In this document: positions 35,998 through 45,177 of the stretch, one piece after another
Layout of the letters: each line of letters opens with the position of its first letter
Numbering within the stretch: the stretch's first letter is position 1
NCBI RefSeq assembly: GCF_015355755.1
Contig: NZ_JACVEE010000004.1
Location: 496,001 to 560,000 of the forward strand
Length of the DNA stretch: 64,000 nt
Reading direction: 5' to 3'
DNA from: Nocardia sp. XZ_19_385
GTDB taxonomy: Bacteria > Actinomycetota > Actinomycetes > Mycobacteriales > Mycobacteriaceae
Position numbers and translations under genes: made by a program
The notes under the pieces: generated by a model
Database searches by the model: none
Seen by the model: the letters and a program-made list of their open reading frames with translations, nothing else
What the model was told of the DNA's origin: nothing

Positions 35998-36061
35998 ATG
36001 ATCATCAGGCACTGGTGGCGGCATCGGTCGAGTAGCCGCGCCGCCAGCGCCTGTTGATCTT
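35998..36061. repeat. Single copy of the 24-17-24 hairpin element
   Basis: Left arm 35998-36021, loop 36022-36038 (17 nt, starting CATCGGTCGAG), right arm 36039-36061. The arms keep most pairing, with a few changes (ATGATCATCAGGC at the left). It lies between pimB and the MA-like peptidase gene, both on the minus strand. Confidence 0.8.
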
Positions 36062-36096
36062 GGAGGGCAGCGGGTCAGGATTGAGGGCTGACTGGT

Positions 36097-37089
36097 CTAG
36101 GGGGTTTTCGTCTCGAGCCAGGTGCGCCAGGCGGTGGTGAAGTCCGCGCGGCTGGAGCCTAGGACTTCGCGCAGGAGGGCGTCCTCGGTGGCGGCGACTT
36201 GCTTGCTCGCCGCGAGGCCGCGGTAGAGCTCGACGAGCCGGGGTTCGTCATAGGTTTCGGCGACGAAAGCGCAGGCAGACCAAGCCGCTTCGTAGGCCGC
36301 GGCAGCGTCCGGGCCGGTGAAAGCGCTGTCGGCGGGCAGGTCGGTGGGCGCCGCACCGGTGCGCAGACGGGTGCTCAGGGTCGGGGCGATGTCGGCGAAG
36401 TGGTGGTTCTGCGCGCGGTGCGCGGCGTATTCGGCGAACCCTTCGAGCATCCATTGCGGTGCGCCGTCGACGGTGTCGCCGCGGGTGGCGATATGGGTGA
36501 GTTCGTGGCGCAGCACGGTGCGCAGGCCGTCGGGGGAGAGGCGGCGCCCGGCATCGGGACTGAAAACCACGCGCTGCCCGGTGGGTTGGGTGCCGTGCGT
36601 GAACGGGTCGGCGACCGAGGCGGCGGCGACCTCCCGGGAGAGCAGGCTGCCCGAACGCAGCAGCGCGGCGAACTCCGAAGCATTCGAGGCGACGACGACC
36701 AGCGCGGACTGTGCCCACCCGGTGCCCCACAGCTCGTTGACCGAAGCGGTGGCCGGCGCGAGTTCGCCAGCCAGGACATCCATTTCGACGCGCTGGCCGG
36801 AATGGCCTACGACCAGGGATTCCTGCCCGTCACCGGTCGCGACCCGCACCGCGGTGAGCGGGCCGAACGGCTCCATGATGCCGCGCACGGCTGCCAGCCG
36901 CGGATCGTCGGCGGCCACCTGCTGCGCCGAAGCGAGCTGGTCGGCGCGGATTTTCGGCATCGCCCAGTTCGGCGCGACGAGCACCGCACCGCAGGTGCCG
37001 GTCAGCATCGTCACCATGCCGACGGTGAGCGCGAACTGACCGCGTCGGCGCGCACCGCACCAGCGCCGAAACCGGCGCAATCCCTGCAT
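36097..37089 (-). CDS. Membrane-anchored MA-like metallopeptidase
   Basis: 330 residues. After a basic start there is one membrane anchor/signal (about 20-40). The gluzincin motif HELTH is at about 195-199, with the third ligand Glu in 'MLEGFAEY' (about 214-221), as in peptidase MA-like (M1-related) domains. It probably acts outside the membrane. It starts 6 bp after the upstream NlpC/P60 gene, so the two are likely co-expressed. The substrate is unknown. Confidence 0.82.
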   Translation of the reverse strand: MQGLRRFRRWCGARRRGQFALTVGMVTMLTGTCGAVLVAPNWAMPKIRADQLASAQQVAADDPRLAAVRGIMEPFGPLTAVRVATGDGQESLVVGHSGQRVEMDVLAGELAPATASVNELWGTGWAQSALVVVASNASEFAALLRSGSLLSREVAAASVADPFTHGTQPTGQRVVFSPDAGRRLSPDGLRTVLRHELTHIATRGDTVDGAPQWMLEGFAEYAAHRAQNHHFADIAPTLSTRLRTGAAPTDLPADSAFTGPDAAAAYEAAWSACAFVAETYDEPRLVELYRGLAASKQVAATEDALLREVLGSSRADFTTAWRTWLETKTP

Positions 37090-37095
37090 AGCGAA

Positions 37096-38181
37096 TTAGT
37101 ATCGCCGAGCGGAGTGGTAGGGCGTCGAGGAGATGGGTGCGACCGCGACCGGGACGCCGAAGGTGGAGGCGTGCAACATGAGTCCGTTGCCCGCGTAGAT
37201 GCCCACATGGGAGATCTCGGGATAGAAGAACACCACGTCACCCGGCTGCATATTGTCCTTGGACACCGGCGTGCCGTAGGCGGCCTGCTGCGAACTGGTG
37301 CGCGGCACGTTCTTGCCGACCTGCTTGAACGCCCACTGCACCAGGCCCGAGCAGTCGAACTGGTTCGGCCCGGTCGCGCCCCACACATACGGATCGCCGA
37401 CCCGGGTCAGGCCCGCGGCGAGCGCGCTGGTGCCGCTGCCGGGCACCAGGCCCTTCAGCAGCGTGTCCCGGTCGAATCCGGGCGGGAACGGCGAACCCGC
37501 CCAGGCGGCTTTGTCTTTGGTGGACAGCGCGGTCCACGCCTCCACGACCTGGGCGGTGGCGGTGCCGAGTTCGTTCTGCTTGCTCTGCAGATCGGCGCGC
37601 ACCTTGTCGGACTTCGCGGCGGCGTCGTGCGCGGCGTCGGAGGCGGCGCGGGCGGCGGACTCGGCGGCCGAGGCGGCGTCGGTGGCCTTCTTGAACTGCT
37701 TGAGCTGATCGGTGGTCTGCGCGGTCATCACGTCCAGCACCGACATCTGGTCGAGCAGCTGCTGCGGCGAGTCACTGGTCAGTACCGCGAACATGCGATT
37801 GGTCTTCGCGCCCTGATAGGTCGCGATCGCGGTGCGGTCGATGACCGGCTGGAATTTACGGACCTCGTCGCGAGCGGCGTTGAGCGAGCCGCGCTTGGTC
37901 GCGAGAGTGGCGTCGGCGTCGCGCTGGAGGGCGAGCTTGGCGTCGAGATCGGACTGCGCGTTGAGCGCTTCCTCGTTGAGCTTCTCGGACTCACGGGATA
38001 GCTCGATCATCTTCTGCACCGCTTCACCGGCGGTGGCGGGCATCGCTACCGGGTCGGCGCCGGCCGGTCCGATGCAGACGGTCGCGGCCAGGATTCCCGC
38101 CGCAAGTACCCCTCCCACAACACGATTGGTGCGAAGTGTTCTGTGTGCGGCCACGGCCTGCCTTGCCCCGTTCTCTGTCAT
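37096..38181 (-). CDS. NlpC/P60 cell-wall hydrolase with coiled coil (Rv2190c-like)
   Basis: 361 residues from ATG 38181 (a GTG at 38157 with a better AGGC-like site is an alternative). Signal peptide (about 20-43), long Ala/Lys/Glu coiled coil (about 50-225), then the NlpC/P60 domain with catalytic 'FDCSGLVQWA' Cys, 'SHVGIYAG' His and 'LMLHAST' His. It cleaves peptide stems of peptidoglycan. The promoter region carries an MtrA-like box (38247-38263) shared with the next NlpC gene. Confidence 0.88.
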   Translation of the reverse strand: MTENGARQAVAAHRTLRTNRVVGGVLAAGILAATVCIGPAGADPVAMPATAGEAVQKMIELSRESEKLNEEALNAQSDLDAKLALQRDADATLATKRGSLNAARDEVRKFQPVIDRTAIATYQGAKTNRMFAVLTSDSPQQLLDQMSVLDVMTAQTTDQLKQFKKATDAASAAESAARAASDAAHDAAAKSDKVRADLQSKQNELGTATAQVVEAWTALSTKDKAAWAGSPFPPGFDRDTLLKGLVPGSGTSALAAGLTRVGDPYVWGATGPNQFDCSGLVQWAFKQVGKNVPRTSSQQAAYGTPVSKDNMQPGDVVFFYPEISHVGIYAGNGLMLHASTFGVPVAVAPISSTPYHSARRY

Positions 38182-38246
38182 TGAGCGATGCGTTGCAGTT
38201 GTCCCGAGCGGCGCGGTCGAGGTTTGACAACGGCGCAACCCGGGTA

Positions 38247-38263
38247 GGTCTCGATTAGGTTAC
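38247..38263 (-). promoter_or_regulatory. MtrA-like direct-repeat box upstream of the first NlpC/P60 gene
   Basis: On the minus strand it reads GTAACC-TAATC-GAGACC, that is GTAACC followed after 5 bp by a GAGACC half. The nearly identical box GTAACC-TTTTC-GAGACC lies before the second NlpC gene. It fits the direct-repeat pattern described for MtrA (GTnACC-n5-GTnACC type), with an imperfect second half. Confidence 0.45.
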
Positions 38264-38395
38264 GGAACGGCGTAGGTCTGTGTCCAGTAGGGAACGAACT
38301 GGTCACACCCCGGCTGGGTATGTTGCCGATGCCGCCGGATCGCGCGTGGCGACCCGACGGCATCAAAGCGCTTGGAGCCCAGCCGAGTTCGGCGT

Positions 38396-38974
38396 TCAGT
38401 AGCGGCGCGCGCCCGCGAACGGCATCTCGGACATCGAGGCGACCTTCACCGGGACACCGGAGGTGGAAGCGTGGATGACCTGGCCGTCGCCCGCGTACAG
38501 GCCGGAGTGGCCGCCGCCGTAGAACGACACCACGTCGCCGGGCTGCAGCGCGTCGGCCGAGACCGGGGTGCCCGCGGACAGCTGGGCGCCGCTGGTGCGG
38601 GGGAGCTCCATGCCGGCCTGACGGTAGGCCCACTGGACCAGACCCGAGCAGTCGAAGGCGTTCGGGCCGGCGGCGCCGTAGACGTACGGGGCGCCGACCT
38701 TGGATTGGGCCGCCTCCAGGGCGATTTCGCCGGCGGTCTTCACCGGGGCGGGCGGAACGAACGGGCCGGGGGCCGGATTGGGCACCTCGATGCCCGGAAT
38801 GCCCGCCGGGATCGGGATCTCGTTGGGCACCTCGAAGGTACCCACACCGGGGATGGTCACCGGCTGTGCCGACGCGGGGGCCGCGGGCAGGAGGATCGCG
38901 CCGATGGTGGCAGCGCCGACGGCGCCGACGGCAACGGCACGCCGCGCCCCTCGCTTGACGGAGTTAGTCGCCAT
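38396..38974 (-). CDS. Small NlpC/P60 cell-wall endopeptidase
   Basis: 192 residues from ATG 38974, with a GGAAG site 8-13 nt upstream. Signal peptide (about 1-36, ending APASAQ), a Pro-rich linker, then a full NlpC/P60 domain (about 85-192) with 'FDCSGLVQWAYRQ' Cys, 'GHSGLYAG' and 'VIHAST' His. It resembles RipD/RipB-type endopeptidases. It is upstream of the larger NlpC gene on the same strand with a gap of about 215 bp. Confidence 0.88.
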   Translation of the reverse strand: MATNSVKRGARRAVAVGAVGAATIGAILLPAAPASAQPVTIPGVGTFEVPNEIPIPAGIPGIEVPNPAPGPFVPPAPVKTAGEIALEAAQSKVGAPYVYGAAGPNAFDCSGLVQWAYRQAGMELPRTSGAQLSAGTPVSADALQPGDVVSFYGGGHSGLYAGDGQVIHASTSGVPVKVASMSEMPFAGARRY

Positions 38975-39013
38975 GATGCGGTTTCTTCCAATCTGCCCCA
39001 CGACGCTGCACCC

Positions 39014-39083
39014 GGTCTGGTGCGGCGGACTGCGTGCCGTCCGCACCGTCTCCGTGAACGGGTCTGGTGCGGCGGACTCCGTG
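39014..39083 (-). repeat. Direct repeat in the leader of the small NlpC/P60 gene
   Basis: GGTCTGGTGCGGCGGACT occurs at 39014-39031 and again at 39061-39078, with the matches running on for a few more bases. The period is 47 bp. The copies lie between the MtrA-like box and the start codon, so they are in the mRNA leader. Confidence 0.6.
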
Positions 39084-39084
39084 A

Positions 39085-39101
39085 GGTCTCGAAAAGGTTA
39101 C
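39085..39101 (-). promoter_or_regulatory. MtrA-like direct-repeat box upstream of the small NlpC/P60 gene
   Basis: On the minus strand it reads GTAACC-TTTTC-GAGACC, matching the box at 38247-38263 in 14 of 17 positions. The box is followed by the leader with the direct repeat. Confidence 0.45.
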
Positions 39102-39289
39102 GAACACATCACGGGGCTTTGTAAAGCCGTACCGGTCGGAATTGGGGGTGCACCACCAATTTGCGCATGCATATCTGCGAGATATCTCACACGGATCACG
39201 AAACAATAAAGACCGACCGTTATCAGGGATTTCTCAGATGGTCACCCGGCGCGTCGCAGGCCCTGTACCGGCTACGATAGGGAGCCGAT

Positions 39290-39436
39290 ATGGGCATGTT
39301 CGCCCAGGTAGTCGAGATGCTGAAGATCGTCGGCGAGGCCCTGGATCGGTCGAGTGTCCAAAACTCGGGTGACACGCCGGGTTGCTACCGCGGCAGAGTC
39401 GGACACGCCCGGGCCGTTTATTTAGACCAGTGTTGA
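39290..39436 (+). CDS. Possible 48-residue peptide
   Basis: ATG 39290 has a GGGAG ribosome site 6 nt upstream and a TACGAT box just before it. Residues 1-20 (MGMFAQVVEMLKIVGEALDR) would form an amphipathic helix and use codons with high GC at the third position. From residue 21 the composition is not protein-like, so the ORF may be shorter, shifted or spurious. The surrounding 38975-39606 gap holds the NlpC leader, this ORF and the exonuclease promoter. Confidence 0.35.
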   Translation: MGMFAQVVEMLKIVGEALDRSSVQNSGDTPGCYRGRVGHARAVYLDQC

Positions 39437-39606
39437 ATGTGACCTGCATCACATTTTGGTTAACTAGATCGAATTGCGGGGATCGAAACGAAAACCTCGC
39501 GCGGAATTCGACAGTTTCTTCGTGAGTTTTGTTGTCGGCTCAACCTGTTGTCCTGGGCTTTCTCGCGCTGGCCAACTTGTCGGTGCCTGCCTCTACGCTG
39601 CACGCC

Positions 39607-41385
39607 GTGCCCGACCCGCGCGCCGCAAAGCAGCTGGCCTTCGATGAGCTCGATACCCCGCTGTACGACACAACTTTCGTCATCGTGGACCTGGAAACGA
39701 CTGGGACCAGCCCGGATGGCGACGCGATCACCGAGATCGGCGCGGTGAAGGTGCGCGGCGGCGAGGTGCTCGGCGAGTTCGCCACCCTGGTCAACCCGGG
39801 CCGCGAGATCCCGCCGCAGGTCGTGCACATCACCGGAATCACGCACGCCATGGTTTACGACGCGCCGCGAATCGAGCTGGTGCTGCCCGGGTTTCTCGAA
39901 TTCGCCAAGGGCGCGGTGCTGGTCGCGCACAACGCGCGCTTCGACACCGCGTTCCTGAAGGCCGCCGCGGCGCGCTGTGACACCGCCTGGCCGAATCCGC
40001 CCGTGCTGTGCACGGTGAAGCTGGCACGCCGGGTACTGACGCGCGACGAAGCGCCTTCGGTACGGCTCGGGGTGCTGGCGCACGTCCTCGGTGCGAGCAC
40101 CCAGCCGACGCACCGCGCCCTCGACGACGCCCGCGCCACCGTCGACGTGCTGCACGCGCTCATCGCCCGGGTGGGCAACCAAGGGGTGCACAGTCTTACC
40201 GAGCTGCTGGACTACCTCCCCAATGTGACGACCGGCCAGCGCGCCAAGCGGGTGCTCGCCACCGATCTGCCCGCCAGTCCCGGGGTGTACCTGTTCCGCG
40301 GGCCCTCAGACGAAGTCCTCTATATAGGCACCGCGGTGAATCTGCGCCGCCGTGTCCGGAATTACTTCACCGGCTCGGAAACTCGCGGGCGGATGAAGGA
40401 AATGGTCTCGCTGGCAACGCGCGTCGACCACGTGGTGTGCGCGCACGCGCTGGAAGCCGGTGTACGGGAACTGCGCCTGCTCGTCGCGCACGCGCCGCCG
40501 TACAACCGGCGCTCGAAATTTCCCAAGAAGGCGTGGTGGCTGACGCTGACCGACGAGCCTTTCCCGCGCTTCGCGGTGGTGCGCACCCCGACTCGAGATG
40601 CGCTGGGCCCCTTCAACTCTCGCCTCGACGCCACCGACATCGCGGCGACCGTCGCCGAACACATCGGACTGCGCACCTGCACCACCCGGCTGCCGCGCAC
40701 CGGCGTCCACGATTGCCCGCCCGCGGTAGTCGGCGGCTGCCCCGCGGCTCGTCTCTCCGAAATCCCTATGAATACAAAGGAATACGCGCCCATCGCCGCA
40801 GCGGTCCGGGACCTTTTCTCCGGCCGCTCCGACACCCCGGTCCGGGCGATCCTCGCCCAGCTCGAAACCCACTCCCGCGCCGAACATTTCGAAGCCGCCG
40901 CCCGCCTGCGCGATCGCGCGGTCACCGTTGTGCGGGCTATCGCCCGAACCCAGCGCCTCGCCGCCATCGCCCGCATCCCCGAACTCGTCGCCGCCCACCC
41001 CGACGGTGCGGGCGGCTGGGAATTCTCCGTCATCAGATACGGGCGCCTCGCGGGCGCAGGCAATGCCCGGCGCGGCGTCGCACCCATGCCGGTCGTCGAG
41101 CACCTCGTAGCCTCCGCTGAAACCGTTCTCCCTGAGGGAATCGCCCCACCCGCTGACCTCGCACCGCCGTCCATCGAGGGCCCACCCTTGCTCGGCGGCT
41201 CCCCAGAAGAGATAGGCCTCGTCGTCCGCTGGCTCGCCCGCCCCGGCGTCCGCATCGTGCGCAGCACCGCGGGTTATTGGGAACCGCTTTACGGCGCCGC
41301 CCGCTGGCTGACATGGGCCGACCAGGCCGAGGCCGCCGCGCGCACCGAACTCGCGGGAGCGGAGTACCTCGGCCAACTAGGCTGA
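39607..41385 (+). CDS. DEDDh exonuclease fused to a GIY-YIG (UvrC-like) nuclease
   Basis: 592 residues from GTG 39607, supported by TACGCT 7 nt before it (leaderless); the frame opens earlier at 39529. The N-terminal DEDDh exonuclease (about 20-190) has '[12 protein letters not shown]', 'HNARFD' and '[10 protein letters not shown]'. The middle GIY-YIG domain (about 215-300) has '[10 protein letters not shown]' and '[17 protein letters not shown]'. The C-terminus is UvrC-like but lacks a recognisable UvrC endonuclease end. The fusion equals Rv2191. It probably works in DNA repair or proofreading. Confidence 0.88.
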   Translation: MPDPRAAKQLAFDELDTPLYDTTFVIVDLETTGTSPDGDAITEIGAVKVRGGEVLGEFATLVNPGREIPPQVVHITGITHAMVYDAPRIELVLPGFLEFAKGAVLVAHNARFDTAFLKAAAARCDTAWPNPPVLCTVKLARRVLTRDEAPSVRLGVLAHVLGASTQPTHRALDDARATVDVLHALIARVGNQGVHSLTELLDYLPNVTTGQRAKRVLATDLPASPGVYLFRGPSDEVLYIGTAVNLRRRVRNYFTGSETRGRMKEMVSLATRVDHVVCAHALEAGVRELRLLVAHAPPYNRRSKFPKKAWWLTLTDEPFPRFAVVRTPTRDALGPFNSRLDATDIAATVAEHIGLRTCTTRLPRTGVHDCPPAVVGGCPAARLSEIPMNTKEYAPIAAAVRDLFSGRSDTPVRAILAQLETHSRAEHFEAAARLRDRAVTVVRAIARTQRLAAIARIPELVAAHPDGAGGWEFSVIRYGRLAGAGNARRGVAPMPVVEHLVASAETVLPEGIAPPADLAPPSIEGPPLLGGSPEEIGLVVRWLARPGVRIVRSTAGYWEPLYGAARWLTWADQAEAAARTELAGAEYLGQLG

Positions 41386-41390
41386 CCACC

Positions 41391-41666
41391 ATGATTAACG
41401 CGATCGTGCTCATCCACGCCGAAAACGGCCGCATCCCGGAGACCGCCCAGGCCGTCGCCGACACCGCAGGCGTCACCGAGGTCTACTCCTGCGCCGGCGA
41501 TGTCGACCTGATCGCGATCGTCCGCGTCCGCGACCACGAAAAGATCGCCGAAGTGGTCACCGCGGGCATCGACAAGGTCCCGGGCGTCCTGCGCACCACC
41601 ACCCACATCGCCTTCAAGTCCTACTCGAGCGCCGACGTCGAGGCCGGATTCTCACTGGGGGAGTGA
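41391..41666 (+). CDS. Lrp/AsnC ligand-binding (RAM) domain protein
   Basis: 91 residues, only the ligand-binding half of an Lrp regulator (MINAIVLIHAENGRIPETAQ, 'GDVDLIAIVRVRDHEKI'), with no helix-turn-helix. Such stand-alone domains bind amino acids or form hetero-oligomers with full Lrp proteins. A TAGGCT box ends 7 nt before the ATG, and the gene overlaps its downstream neighbour by 4 bp. Confidence 0.88.
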   Translation: MINAIVLIHAENGRIPETAQAVADTAGVTEVYSCAGDVDLIAIVRVRDHEKIAEVVTAGIDKVPGVLRTTTHIAFKSYSSADVEAGFSLGE

Positions 41667-41908
41667 CCCGCGTGCTGCACGAGCTGTGGGACGAAGGTGC
41701 GGGCTGCTGGACCTTCTGTCTTGCGGGCCCACGTGGCGACGCCGCCCGCGCACGACTCGAACCGGGCGCGCGGCTGGTGTGGAAGCTCGAGGCAGCCAGC
41801 CACTTCGGGGCGATGACCGAGTACTACCGGTATCAGGGTTGGGGCATCTACACGACGCCCCAACCCGAGTACGACCACAAGACCTACGCCGAACTCGGCT
41901 GGGAGTAG
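41663..41908 (+). CDS. Small conserved hypothetical protein
   Basis: 81 residues from GTG 41663, overlapping the previous stop (GTGA), so translationally coupled to the RAM gene. Trp/Tyr-rich; it contains 'WKLEAASHFGAMTEYYRYQG' and 'TYAELGWE' segments. I do not recognise a family. The tight linkage to a ligand-binding domain hints at a shared amino-acid-related role. Confidence 0.75.
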   Translation: MTRVLHELWDEGAGCWTFCLAGPRGDAARARLEPGARLVWKLEAASHFGAMTEYYRYQGWGIYTTPQPEYDHKTYAELGWE

Positions 41909-41909
41909 G

Positions 41910-42965
41910 TCAGTTCTCGCCGAGGGTGTTGGTGAGCTTGGCCCAGTTGTCCAGCAGCGCAGCGGATTTGCCGCTGTCGATGGCGGCGGCGGCGCGTTCG
42001 ATGCCGGCGGCCAAGGCGTCGTGGACGTCGATGTCGGGGTCGCCTTCGCCGCGGGACCAGTCGTAGGCGACGATCGCGGCGGCCGAGTTGACCAGTACCG
42101 CGTCGCGGACCGGGCCCGATTCACCGGCGAATACCGCGCGGGCGATGCCCGCGTTGGTGTCGGCGTCGCCGCCGCGCAGGGCGTCGAGGTGGACGCGGGG
42201 GATGCCGAGGCGGGTCGGGTCGATGACGGTTTCGCGGAGGCGGCCGCCGGAGACGATCCAGGCGGCGGTGGTGTCGGAGGTGGTGATCTCGTCGAGGCCG
42301 TCGTTGCCGCGGACCACCAGGGCACTGGCGCCGCGTTCGGCGAAGACGCCCGCGACCACCGGCACCAGGTCGGTGAAGGCGCAGCCGACCAAGCCCGCGC
42401 GGGGCTGGGCCGGATTCGTGAGCGGGCCGAGGATGTTGAAGACGGTGGGGATGCCTATTTCTTTACGGGCCGCGCCCGCGAAGCGCAGCGCCGGATGGAA
42501 GACGGGGGCGAAACAGAAGCCGATCCCCGCTTCGCGGACACACTGCGCGACCGCGTCCGGACCGAGATTGAGCTTCACGCCCAGCGCTTCGAGGACGTCG
42601 GCGCCGCCACTCTTGGACGAGGCGGCGCGGTTGCCGTGCTTGACCACGGGCACTCCGGCCGAGGCGACCACGATCGAAGACATGGTGGAGATGTTCACCG
42701 AGCCGGAACGGTCGCCGCCGGTGCCGACGATGTCGACGGCGTCACCGTCGACGTGCACCAGGCGGGCGTGGGAGAGCATGCCGGCGGCGAGGCCGCCGAG
42801 TTCCGCGGGCGTCGGGCCCTTGATCTTCATCGCGACGCCGAACGCGGCGATCTGCGCCGAGGTCGCGTTGTCGGACATGATCTCGTTCATCGCCCAGGTG
42901 GTGTCGTCCGCCGCCAGGTCGCCGCCATCGGCGAGAGTCCCCAATACCTGTGGCCAGCTACGCAT
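41910..42965 (-). CDS. trpD: Anthranilate phosphoribosyltransferase
   Basis: 351 residues. The PRPP site '[14 protein letters not shown]' (about 81-94) and '[20 protein letters not shown]' (about 109-128) identify TrpD. It makes phosphoribosyl-anthranilate in tryptophan synthesis. It stands alone, away from the other trp genes, as in M. tuberculosis (Rv2192c) beside ctaE. Confidence 0.94.
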   Translation of the reverse strand: MRSWPQVLGTLADGGDLAADDTTWAMNEIMSDNATSAQIAAFGVAMKIKGPTPAELGGLAAGMLSHARLVHVDGDAVDIVGTGGDRSGSVNISTMSSIVVASAGVPVVKHGNRAASSKSGGADVLEALGVKLNLGPDAVAQCVREAGIGFCFAPVFHPALRFAGAARKEIGIPTVFNILGPLTNPAQPRAGLVGCAFTDLVPVVAGVFAERGASALVVRGNDGLDEITTSDTTAAWIVSGGRLRETVIDPTRLGIPRVHLDALRGGDADTNAGIARAVFAGESGPVRDAVLVNSAAAIVAYDWSRGEGDPDIDVHDALAAGIERAAAAIDSGKSAALLDNWAKLTNTLGEN

Positions 42966-43029
42966 GTGTCCTTCTCCCTATTACTGGTTCACCACCAGTC
43001 TGTCGCGATGCAGCCTATCGGGCCAGACG

Positions 43030-43440
43030 TTATTCCCCGGGACTCGGTTGCAGAGCGTCCCACCCGTCGGCGAATCCGTCGTGGCGCTGCGCGAGCCCGG
43101 CCATCCGGGACCGTTCCTGTGAGCAGTGCAGGGCGTCGAGCACCTGTACTCGTCGCAGGACGAGGGTTTGGAGCTCGTCGGCAGTCGCTTCGGCGGGCTC
43201 GGGGGCGTATCCGTCCTGCGCGGCGATCTCGCAGACACGCCCGACCTGCGCAGCGGGAATCCGGAGATGATGGCGGAGCACCGCGGGGGCGTCGGTAACC
43301 CATGTGGTCGCGCGCGCGAGTGCCGCCGAACAGGCCTCCGCGTCCTCGAAACTCGCGGCGACCACGACCAGATCCGACCGGTCGGGATCCAGCGGCGCCG
43401 GTGCGCCACGCCCGAACAGGCGTCGCAACAAACCCTTCAC
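43030..43440 (-). CDS. Conserved hypothetical protein
   Basis: 136 residues from GTG 43440, which has a GGAGG site 5 nt upstream; ATG 43452 is the alternative start and would add four residues. Basic N-terminus ([11 protein letters not shown]), then a helical region with '[20 protein letters not shown]' and '[14 protein letters not shown]'. No enzymatic motif is seen. It lies between trpD and ctaE on the opposite strand to ctaE. Confidence 0.75.
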   Translation of the reverse strand: MKGLLRRLFGRGAPAPLDPDRSDLVVVAASFEDAEACSAALARATTWVTDAPAVLRHHLRIPAAQVGRVCEIAAQDGYAPEPAEATADELQTLVLRRVQVLDALHCSQERSRMAGLAQRHDGFADGWDALQPSPGE

Positions 43441-43609
43441 AGAGACCTCCATCTCAGCAATTCCTCAGCGCCGCCTGCCATGCTAGGCCCGGTCATCCTG
43501 CGCAAATACCCACGCGTCCTGCACAAACACAGACACGCCGACGCCGGTGCGAGACCCGCTCTGTCCGTGCGTTTTCCGACACGGCCGGACAAGTTTCGCA
43601 CCCGGGTAC

Positions 43610-43638
43610 TTGTGTCGTACTACGACGAGTCATACTTA
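43610..43638 (+). promoter_or_regulatory. ctaE promoter with an internal palindrome
   Basis: TTGTGT (43610-43615) and TACTTA (43633-43638), 17 bp apart, are plausible -35/-10 boxes 5 nt before the GTG of ctaE, giving a nearly leaderless mRNA. The palindrome GTCGTACTACGAC (43614-43626) lies in the spacer. Confidence 0.5.
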
Positions 43639-43643
43639 CCGGC

Positions 43644-44255
43644 GTGACGACCGCAGTAGGCACCCCAGGATCGGCCATTACTCAGCGTGTGCATTCGCTG
43701 AACCGGCCCAACATGGTCAGCGTCGGTACCATCATCTGGCTGTCGAGCGAGTTGATGTTCTTCGCCGGGCTCTTCGCCATGTATTTCGTCGCGCGCGCAC
43801 AGGCCCACGGCAACTGGCCGCCGGAACCGACCGAGCTGAACCTCACCCTCGCCGTACCGGTCACGGCCGTGCTCGTCGCCTCCTCGTTCACCTGCCAGAT
43901 GGGTGTGTTCGCGGCGGAGCGCGGCGATGTGTTCGGACTGCGCCGCTGGTATGTCATCACCCTGGCCATGGGTGCGTTCTTCGTCGGCGGTCAGGCCTAC
44001 GAGTACTACCACCTGGTCCACGAGGGCACCTCGATCTCCAGCAGCGCCTACGGCTCGGTGTTCTACATGACCACCGGCTTCCACGGCCTGCACGTGATCG
44101 GCGGCCTGATCGCGTTCGTGTTCCTGCTGATCCGCACCAAGGTCAGTAAGTTCACGCCCGCGCAGGCGACCGCCGCGATCGTGGTCTCGTACTACTGGCA
44201 CTTCGTCGACATCGTCTGGATCGGGCTGTTCGCCACGATCTACTTCGTCCGTTAA
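43644..44255 (+). CDS. ctaE: Cytochrome c oxidase subunit III
   Basis: 203 residues from GTG 43644, five membrane spans. '[20 protein letters not shown]' and '[16 protein letters not shown]' are typical of subunit III; the length equals the M. tuberculosis CtaE. It starts the ctaE-qcrC-qcrA-qcrB operon of the bc1-aa3 supercomplex. Confidence 0.95.
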   Translation: MTTAVGTPGSAITQRVHSLNRPNMVSVGTIIWLSSELMFFAGLFAMYFVARAQAHGNWPPEPTELNLTLAVPVTAVLVASSFTCQMGVFAAERGDVFGLRRWYVITLAMGAFFVGGQAYEYYHLVHEGTSISSSAYGSVFYMTTGFHGLHVIGGLIAFVFLLIRTKVSKFTPAQATAAIVVSYYWHFVDIVWIGLFATIYFVR

Positions 44256-44310
44256 CCGGGCGACACCCAGCTACGTACAAGTCGGTTCCGTCTACTCCAA
44301 AGGGACACAG

Positions 44311-45177
44311 ATGAGTTCATCTCCCCCGTCAGCGCCAGAGCCCGCCGCCAGCGTCGGGAATGGCCAGGCCACCAAGGTTCGTAAGCAGCGCCGCCTGCGC
44401 AGGCGCATCGCTGGCGGACTCGCGCTGCTGGTTGGTCTCGTCGGAGCCGGTTTCCTGGCCACGGCCCTCACCCCGGAGCCGCAGGTCGCCACGGCCAACC
44501 AGGACCAGACCGCGCTGATCCGCGAGGGTAAGCAGCTCTACGACACCTCCTGCATCACCTGCCACGGTGCCAACCTGCAGGGCATCACCGACCGCGGTCC
44601 GAGCCTTGTCGGCGTCGGCGACGCGGCGGTGTACTTCCAGGTGTCCACGGGCCGTATGCCGCTGGCCGCCAATCAGGCTCAGGCCGCGCGCAAGCCCGTC
44701 AAGTTCGACGCCGCGCAGACCGACGCGCTGATGGCCTACATCCAGGCAAACGGTGGCGGCCCCACCGTCGTGCGTGACGCCAACGGTGAGATCGCGCAGG
44801 AATCGCTGCGTGGCGCCGACGTCGCCCGCGGTTCGGAGCTGTTCCGGATGAACTGCGCGTCCTGCCACAACTTCACCGGCCGGGGCGGCGCGCTGTCCTC
44901 CGGTAAGTACGCGCCGCCGTTGAACGAGGCGAACGAACAGCAGATCTACGCCGCCATGCTCACCGGCCCGGAGAACATGCCTAAGTTCTCCGACCGGCAG
45001 CTGACGCCGGAAGAGAAGCGCGACATCGTCGCCTACGTCCGCAACGCCGACGAGGAATCCGCGCCGGGTGGCTGGGATCTGGGTGGTTTCGGCCCCGCGA
45101 CCGAGGGTCTGGCCGCCTGGGTGATCGGCATCGTCGCGATCGTCGGTGCCGCGATGTGGATCGGATCAAGGTCATGA
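44311..45177 (+). CDS. qcrC: Cytochrome bc1 complex diheme cytochrome c subunit
   Basis: 288 residues. An N-terminal membrane span (about 34-54), two c-type haem motifs CITCH (about 85-89) and CASCH (about 186-190), and a C-terminal anchor. The diheme form replaces soluble cytochrome c and passes electrons directly to CtaC. The stop overlaps the qcrA ATG by 4 bp. Confidence 0.95.
   Translation: MSSSPPSAPEPAASVGNGQATKVRKQRRLRRRIAGGLALLVGLVGAGFLATALTPEPQVATANQDQTALIREGKQLYDTSCITCHGANLQGITDRGPSLVGVGDAAVYFQVSTGRMPLAANQAQAARKPVKFDAAQTDALMAYIQANGGGPTVVRDANGEIAQESLRGADVARGSELFRMNCASCHNFTGRGGALSSGKYAPPLNEANEQQIYAAMLTGPENMPKFSDRQLTPEEKRDIVAYVRNADEESAPGGWDLGGFGPATEGLAAWVIGIVAIVGAAMWIGSRS

Noticed and set aside
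38975..39130. c-di-AMP (ydaO) riboswitch upstream of the small NlpC/P60 gene
   Set aside because: Common before such genes in actinobacteria, but the conserved core was not found; a direct repeat is present instead.
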